A stretch of 10,714 nucleotides of DNA, taken from contig JAJZTV010000052.1 of assembly GCA_021847385.1 (NCBI GenBank), positions 1-10,714 on the forward strand, written 5' to 3'. The translations under genes and the position numbers were made by a program. Origin of the DNA: Pseudomonadota bacterium (GTDB taxonomy: Bacteria; Pseudomonadota; Gammaproteobacteria; Burkholderiales; Thiobacillaceae). Numbering within the stretch: the first letter of the stretch is position 1; every line of letters starts with the position of its first letter. Of the stretch, positions 6,801-10,714 are shown in pieces. Below the pieces are notes generated by a model. It saw only the letters and a list, made by a program, of their open reading frames with translations. It was not told the origin of the DNA and made no database searches.

Positions 6801-6991
6801 CGGTCATCCTGGCCGGCCTGCTGCCCATCATGTTCAGCGATGCCGCCGGCTCCGACGTGATGAAGCGCATCGCCGCGCCGCTGATCGGCGGAATGATCAC
6901 CGCGCCCCTGCTCTCGCTGTTCATCCTCCCGGTGCTCTATGCCCTGCTCTACGGCCGCAGTCTGCCCCCACCGAGCGGCAAATCGACCTGA
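3866..6991 (+). CDS. cusA: CusA-like heavy-metal efflux RND pump (Cu(I)/Ag(I) type)
   Basis: A 1041-residue inner-membrane RND transporter, close in length to E. coli CusA (1047), that uses the proton gradient to expel metal ions. The first membrane helix is at about 12-30. The TM4 signature GAMVDAAIVMIEN carries D405 and is the Cu/Ag (HME4) type rather than the Zn/Co type. The three methionines that bind Cu(I)/Ag(I) in E. coli CusA (573, 623, 672) are matched by M565 (LLYMPTT), M615 (PLSMLETT) and M664 (IDMLATG) with identical spacing. Proton-relay residues correspond to D405, E931 (AGVATEFGVVM) and K974 (RPKAMTM). The gene starts 4 nt after the adaptor stop, with AAGGA inside the adaptor's last codons, so the two are one operon and probably translationally coupled. 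No outer-membrane channel gene follows; a terminator does. Confidence 0.96.
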   Translation: MIARLVDWSIRHRLLVLVASLALALWGIAASRHLVLDAIPDIADVQVIVTASYPGQPPQRVEDQVTYPLTTALLSVPGTTAVRAVSMFGESFIYIIFKDGTDPYWARSRVLEYLAQANGRLPPGVTPTLGPDASGVGWVFQYALVDRSGKHDNHELRALQDFFLKYELQSVSGVAEVASVGAAAKQFQIELDPNRLAAYQLNFGQVADAVRAANQSGSGSTLEMAGAEYMVRTNGYLESLADLRQVPLGDDAEGNPIRLGQVAHIQTGPEPRRGVADLDGEGDTVGGIVVMRYGHNALDTVAALKQRLQEIRGGLPQGVELVVTYDRSGLIERAIDNLSEKLVEESLAVALVCLVFLFHLRSSLVAVVTLPLGILVAILVMQLQGVSANIMSLGGIAIAIGAMVDAAIVMIENMHKHLERAEPETDHWQVARNAAVEVAPALFFSLLVITVSFLPVFALTGQEGRLFAPLAFTKSYAMAAAAALAVTLTPVLMGYVIRGRIRSEQANPLNRWLQDAYWPLLAAALDRPRATLALALALLLSTAWPLARLGSEFMPPLYEGDLLYMPTTLPGLSIDEAAKILQTTDRLIRQMPEVERVFGKAGRADTATDPAPLSMLETTILLKPREQWPKGQTVEGLIRQLDSMVNLPGLTNAWGYPIRTRIDMLATGVRTTLGVKITGPDLAGIADTAARVAAALHDVPGTRAAFAERAFGGRYLDIDIDRARAARYGITAADIQRLVEGAIGGETVTTVIAGRERYSVNLRYPRAQRTSLRALEASLLTAANGATIPLGAVARIGVVDGPAEIRSENGRLTGYVYIDLADRDIGGYVQRANAAIERQVQLAPGYAVAWTGQYVELERAKARLAWVVPATLALVLLLLAAHFKEIARPLLVLLCLPFALIGGFWLVYALGYQLSVAVAVGLIALAGVATEFGVVMLLYIDQAAQRRQAEGEIITGAMLREAIVEGALLRIRPKAMTMAVILAGLLPIMFSDAAGSDVMKRIAAPLIGGMITAPLLSLFILPVLYALLYGRSLPPPSGKST

Positions 6992-7035
6992 CCAATTTCA
7001 CCGCGGTCTAGGAGGCCAGCGCGACACGGCTATAA

Positions 7036-7073
7036 AACGAAAAGGGGCGGCCAAGCGGTCGCCCCTTTTCGTT
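7036..7073. terminator. Bidirectional terminator between cusA-like gene and convergent dioxygenase gene
   Basis: A long hairpin: AACGAAAAGGGGCG pairs with CGCCCCTTTTCGTT, extended inward by a G-U and two G-C pairs around an AAGC loop (17 bp in all). T4 on the right and A4 on the left are inside the stem, so either direction gets a short U-run. It lies 45 nt after the pump stop and 20 nt beyond the stop of the minus-strand gene. Confidence 0.88.
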
Positions 7074-7092
7074 CGCGCAATCGATCGAGCGC

Positions 7093-7704
7093 CTATTCCG
7101 GATAAGGCCCCCTGAACCACCCCACCATCACCTTACGGCTACCCGAAATCAACGGCCGCGCCCGGTGAATCAGATCGGAGCGGAACACGATGGCGTTGCC
7201 GGGCTTCTTCAAAAGCTCCGATTCCTCCGGACTCAGGCATTTGCGCGCCTCATAAATCTCCTTGACGTTGGGTCCGGTGGCATGGCCGCTATGGTCGGTC
7301 AGGTCGAAGCGCCCGCCCTCGAAATCGACCCCCATTTCCGACAAGACAACGCACACCGTCAACCGCCGTTTGACCGGCTCGCTGCTAATCACATCGCTAT
7401 GCCAGCCATAGGCGTCGCCCGGCTCGTTGTAATCGGTATATTGGTAGCTGCCGACATCCGACGGATAAGCGGGAAGACCGAAATAACTAACCGCAATATC
7501 GTCCACCAAGGCGCAAATTTTCCGGTGGATGGGCAGAATATCCAGGTGATTGCTGGGCGGGAAACCCACCGTGCAACCAACCCCGCCGCCCCTGTCCGTG
7601 CGCACACCCCGCTCCTTTCCGATCCGGCAAAAGGTCTCGATCTCCTCCGCCGACAACACATTCGGTATGACGATATGGGTGGGATAAACGCGATCTGCTG
7701 CCAT
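7093..7704 (-). CDS. 2-oxoglutarate/Fe(II)-dependent dioxygenase (prolyl 4-hydroxylase-like)
   Basis: A 203-residue soluble protein with no signal peptide, belonging to the 2-oxoglutarate/Fe(II) oxygenase superfamily (P4Hc-like fold). It would hydroxylate a substrate using O2 and 2-oxoglutarate in the cytoplasm. The iron triad is visible as H102-x-D104 (YGWHSDV) and H180 (SDLIHRARP). R190 (SGSRKVMVGWFRG), ten residues after the distal His, fits the 2-oxoglutarate carboxylate anchor. The SYQYTDYN strand before the HxD motif is typical of the family. The Gly-rich N-terminal part (RGGGVGCTVGFPP) is less conserved. The ATG at 7704 has only a weak ribosome-binding site. It is a single gene between two terminators, convergent with the pump and co-oriented with gyrA, whose terminator separates them. 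The substrate (protein, amino acid or small molecule) cannot be told from sequence. A link with copper genes is not evident. Confidence 0.85.
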   Translation of the reverse strand: MAADRVYPTHIVIPNVLSAEEIETFCRIGKERGVRTDRGGGVGCTVGFPPSNHLDILPIHRKICALVDDIAVSYFGLPAYPSDVGSYQYTDYNEPGDAYGWHSDVISSEPVKRRLTVCVVLSEMGVDFEGGRFDLTDHSGHATGPNVKEIYEARKCLSPEESELLKKPGNAIVFRSDLIHRARPLISGSRKVMVGWFRGPYPE

Positions 7705-7761
7705 GGATTGATCAATCGTCCCGCTAACTTGAAATTAGATTCCGCCCAATAGGATGCGTCC

Positions 7762-7789
7762 GAATTGAAACCAAAGGGTAATTCAATTC
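7762..7789 (-). promoter_or_regulatory. Inverted repeat upstream of the dioxygenase gene, possible operator
   Basis: GAATTGAA and TTCAATTC are perfect 8-bp arms with a 12-bp spacer, centres 20 bp apart (two helical turns). The outer C-C is a mismatch and the next pair matches again. It lies 58-85 bp upstream of the dioxygenase start, in the only AT-rich patch of the gap. A repressor or activator dimer site is a reasonable guess; no known box was recognised and no convincing -35/-10 was found. Confidence 0.35.
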
Positions 7790-7830
7790 CGCCCGCCGCA
7801 ACACACCCGCTGCGCGCATCGCTTGCCATC

Positions 7831-7865
7831 AAAAAGAAGATGGGGCGAACAAGCGCCCCATCTTC
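7831..7865 (-). terminator. Intrinsic terminator of gyrA
   Basis: GAAGATGGGGCG pairs perfectly with CGCCCCATCTTC (12 bp) around AACAAG. On the minus strand the hairpin is followed by five U (AAAAA at 7831-7835). It starts 24 nt after the gyrA stop. Confidence 0.9.
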
Positions 7866-7889
7866 TCCCAATCGACAACAGACGTTGCC

Positions 7890-10436
<2,547 letters not shown>

Positions 10437-10483
10437 TGGCGGGGTCGTTGACGTCTCGTCGTTATCGGTTGTTTAGCTGCCGA

Positions 10484-10492
10484 ATTCTACCA
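10484..10492 (-). promoter_or_regulatory. Candidate extended -10 promoter of gyrA
   Basis: On the minus strand the bases TGGTAGAAT give an extended -10 (TG-N) followed by TAGAAT, 5 of 6 matches to the sigma-70 consensus. No good -35 lies 16-18 bp upstream, which is acceptable for extended -10 promoters. Transcription would begin near 10477, leaving a leader of about 40 nt. Confidence 0.45.
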
Positions 10493-10543
10493 TGTTCGTC
10501 CTGCCCGCCCCACCCCCTGGAACCGGCCTGGAAGCCGCACCAG

Positions 10544-10558
10544 GCAAGGGCACCTTGC
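10544..10558. repeat. Inverted repeat GCAAGG-GCA-CCTTGC in the divergent promoter region
   Basis: Perfect 6-bp arms around 3 bases, located between the gyrA -10 and the possible promoter of the divergent gene. It may be a protein-binding site for either gene; no known regulator motif recognised. Confidence 0.3.
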
Positions 10559-10559
10559 T

Positions 10560-10576
10560 ATTCCGGCACATTCCGG
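10560..10576. repeat. Direct repeat ATTCCGG, period 10 bp
   Basis: ATTCCGG occurs at 10560-10566 and 10570-10576, exactly one helical turn apart, directly after the inverted repeat and 10 bp before the possible -35 of the divergent gene. In-phase direct repeats are often regulator sites; short enough to be chance. Confidence 0.3.
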
Positions 10577-10586
10577 GCCTGGATGG

Positions 10587-10616
10587 TTGCCAGCCGGCCG
10601 GCAGCCCCCGTACGAT
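10587..10616 (+). promoter_or_regulatory. Candidate promoter of the MtaD-like gene
   Basis: TTGCCA (10587-10592, 5 of 6 to the -35 consensus), an 18-bp spacer, then TACGAT (10611-10616, 4 of 6 to the -10 consensus). Transcription would begin at about 10622-10625, at or next to the ATG at 10625. Confidence 0.45.
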
Positions 10617-10624
10617 GTGGCCTT

Positions 10625-10714
10625 ATGACAAACAAACAAGCGGTGGACACCCGCATCGACGCGGGCTGGATCGTCCCGGTGGAGCCCGATGGGGTCGCTC
10701 TACCGGACCATAGC
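10625..10714 (+). CDS. mtaD: MtaD-like TRZ/ATZ amidohydrolase (methylthioadenosine/S-adenosylhomocysteine deaminase family), N-terminus only
   Basis: The first 30 codons of a gene that runs off the window. The peptide contains IDAGWIVPVEPDGVALPDHS, which matches the characteristic start of the TRZ/ATZ family deaminases (x-x-W-I-V-P-V-E-P-x-G-V-x-L-x-x-H), the strand pair that begins the small beta-sandwich of metal-dependent amidohydrolases. Family members deaminate S-adenosylhomocysteine, 5'-methylthioadenosine or related adenosine derivatives. Active-site residues are beyond the edge and cannot be checked. Divergent placement next to gyrA agrees with the known closeness of gyrA, mtnA, mtaD and ubiG in Pseudomonas. 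The ATG has no Shine-Dalgarno sequence. Another reading frame is open over the same stretch (from 10492), but it lacks any recognisable domain. Exact substrate unknown. Confidence 0.62.
   Translation, partial: MTNKQAVDTRIDAGWIVPVEPDGVALPDHS

Noticed and set aside
10492..10713. 73-codon plus-strand frame at the right edge
   Set aside because: It overlaps the gyrA -10 and the MtaD-like gene in another frame, and its product is Pro/Gly/Arg-rich without similarity. The frame from 10625 matches a known family start.

Overview
The window is GC-rich, densely packed chromosomal DNA, most likely from a proteobacterium and probably a beta- or gammaproteobacterium. The reasons are the Hfq tail, a classic proteobacterial GyrA with the catalytic tyrosine at 122, and the start of an MtaD-like deaminase divergent from gyrA. 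MtaD-type genes sit near gyrA in Pseudomonas, for example. The taxonomic call is inference; no rRNA or other marker is present.

Layout from left to right: (1) the 3' end of hfq (+) with a perfect intrinsic terminator; (2) a two-gene multicopper oxidase operon (+, 388-2436), preceded by a possible CusR/CopR-like box and followed by a terminator; (3) a copper/silver RND efflux pair, cusB-like adaptor and cusA-like pump (+, 2536-6991); (4) a long hairpin serving as a shared terminator for convergent transcription; (5) an orphan 2-oxoglutarate/Fe(II) dioxygenase gene (-, 7093-7704); (6) gyrA (-, 7890-10436) with its own terminator; (7) a 188-bp divergent promoter region and the first 30 codons of an MtaD-like amidohydrolase (+), cut by the window edge.

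The block 388-6991 reads as an envelope copper-detoxification island set between housekeeping genes. The oxidase pair would act outside the cytoplasm, perhaps oxidising Cu(I). The CusBA-like proteins would expel Cu(I)/Ag(I) from the periplasm and inner membrane. No outer-membrane channel (CusC), CusF chaperone, CusRS or CueR regulator is visible, so the pump must borrow a channel or have one outside the window.

The most unusual element is the oxidase pair. The copper ligands of one enzyme appear to be divided between two proteins. The first carries a Tat signal and a trinuclear half-site in which leucine replaces the type 1 cysteine. The second carries the other half-site plus a complete type 1 site but has no signal peptide. 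Their reading frames are identical and separated by a single TAA. This suggests an obligate heteromeric enzyme, exported by a Tat hitchhiker mechanism, and possibly derived from a single-chain ancestor.
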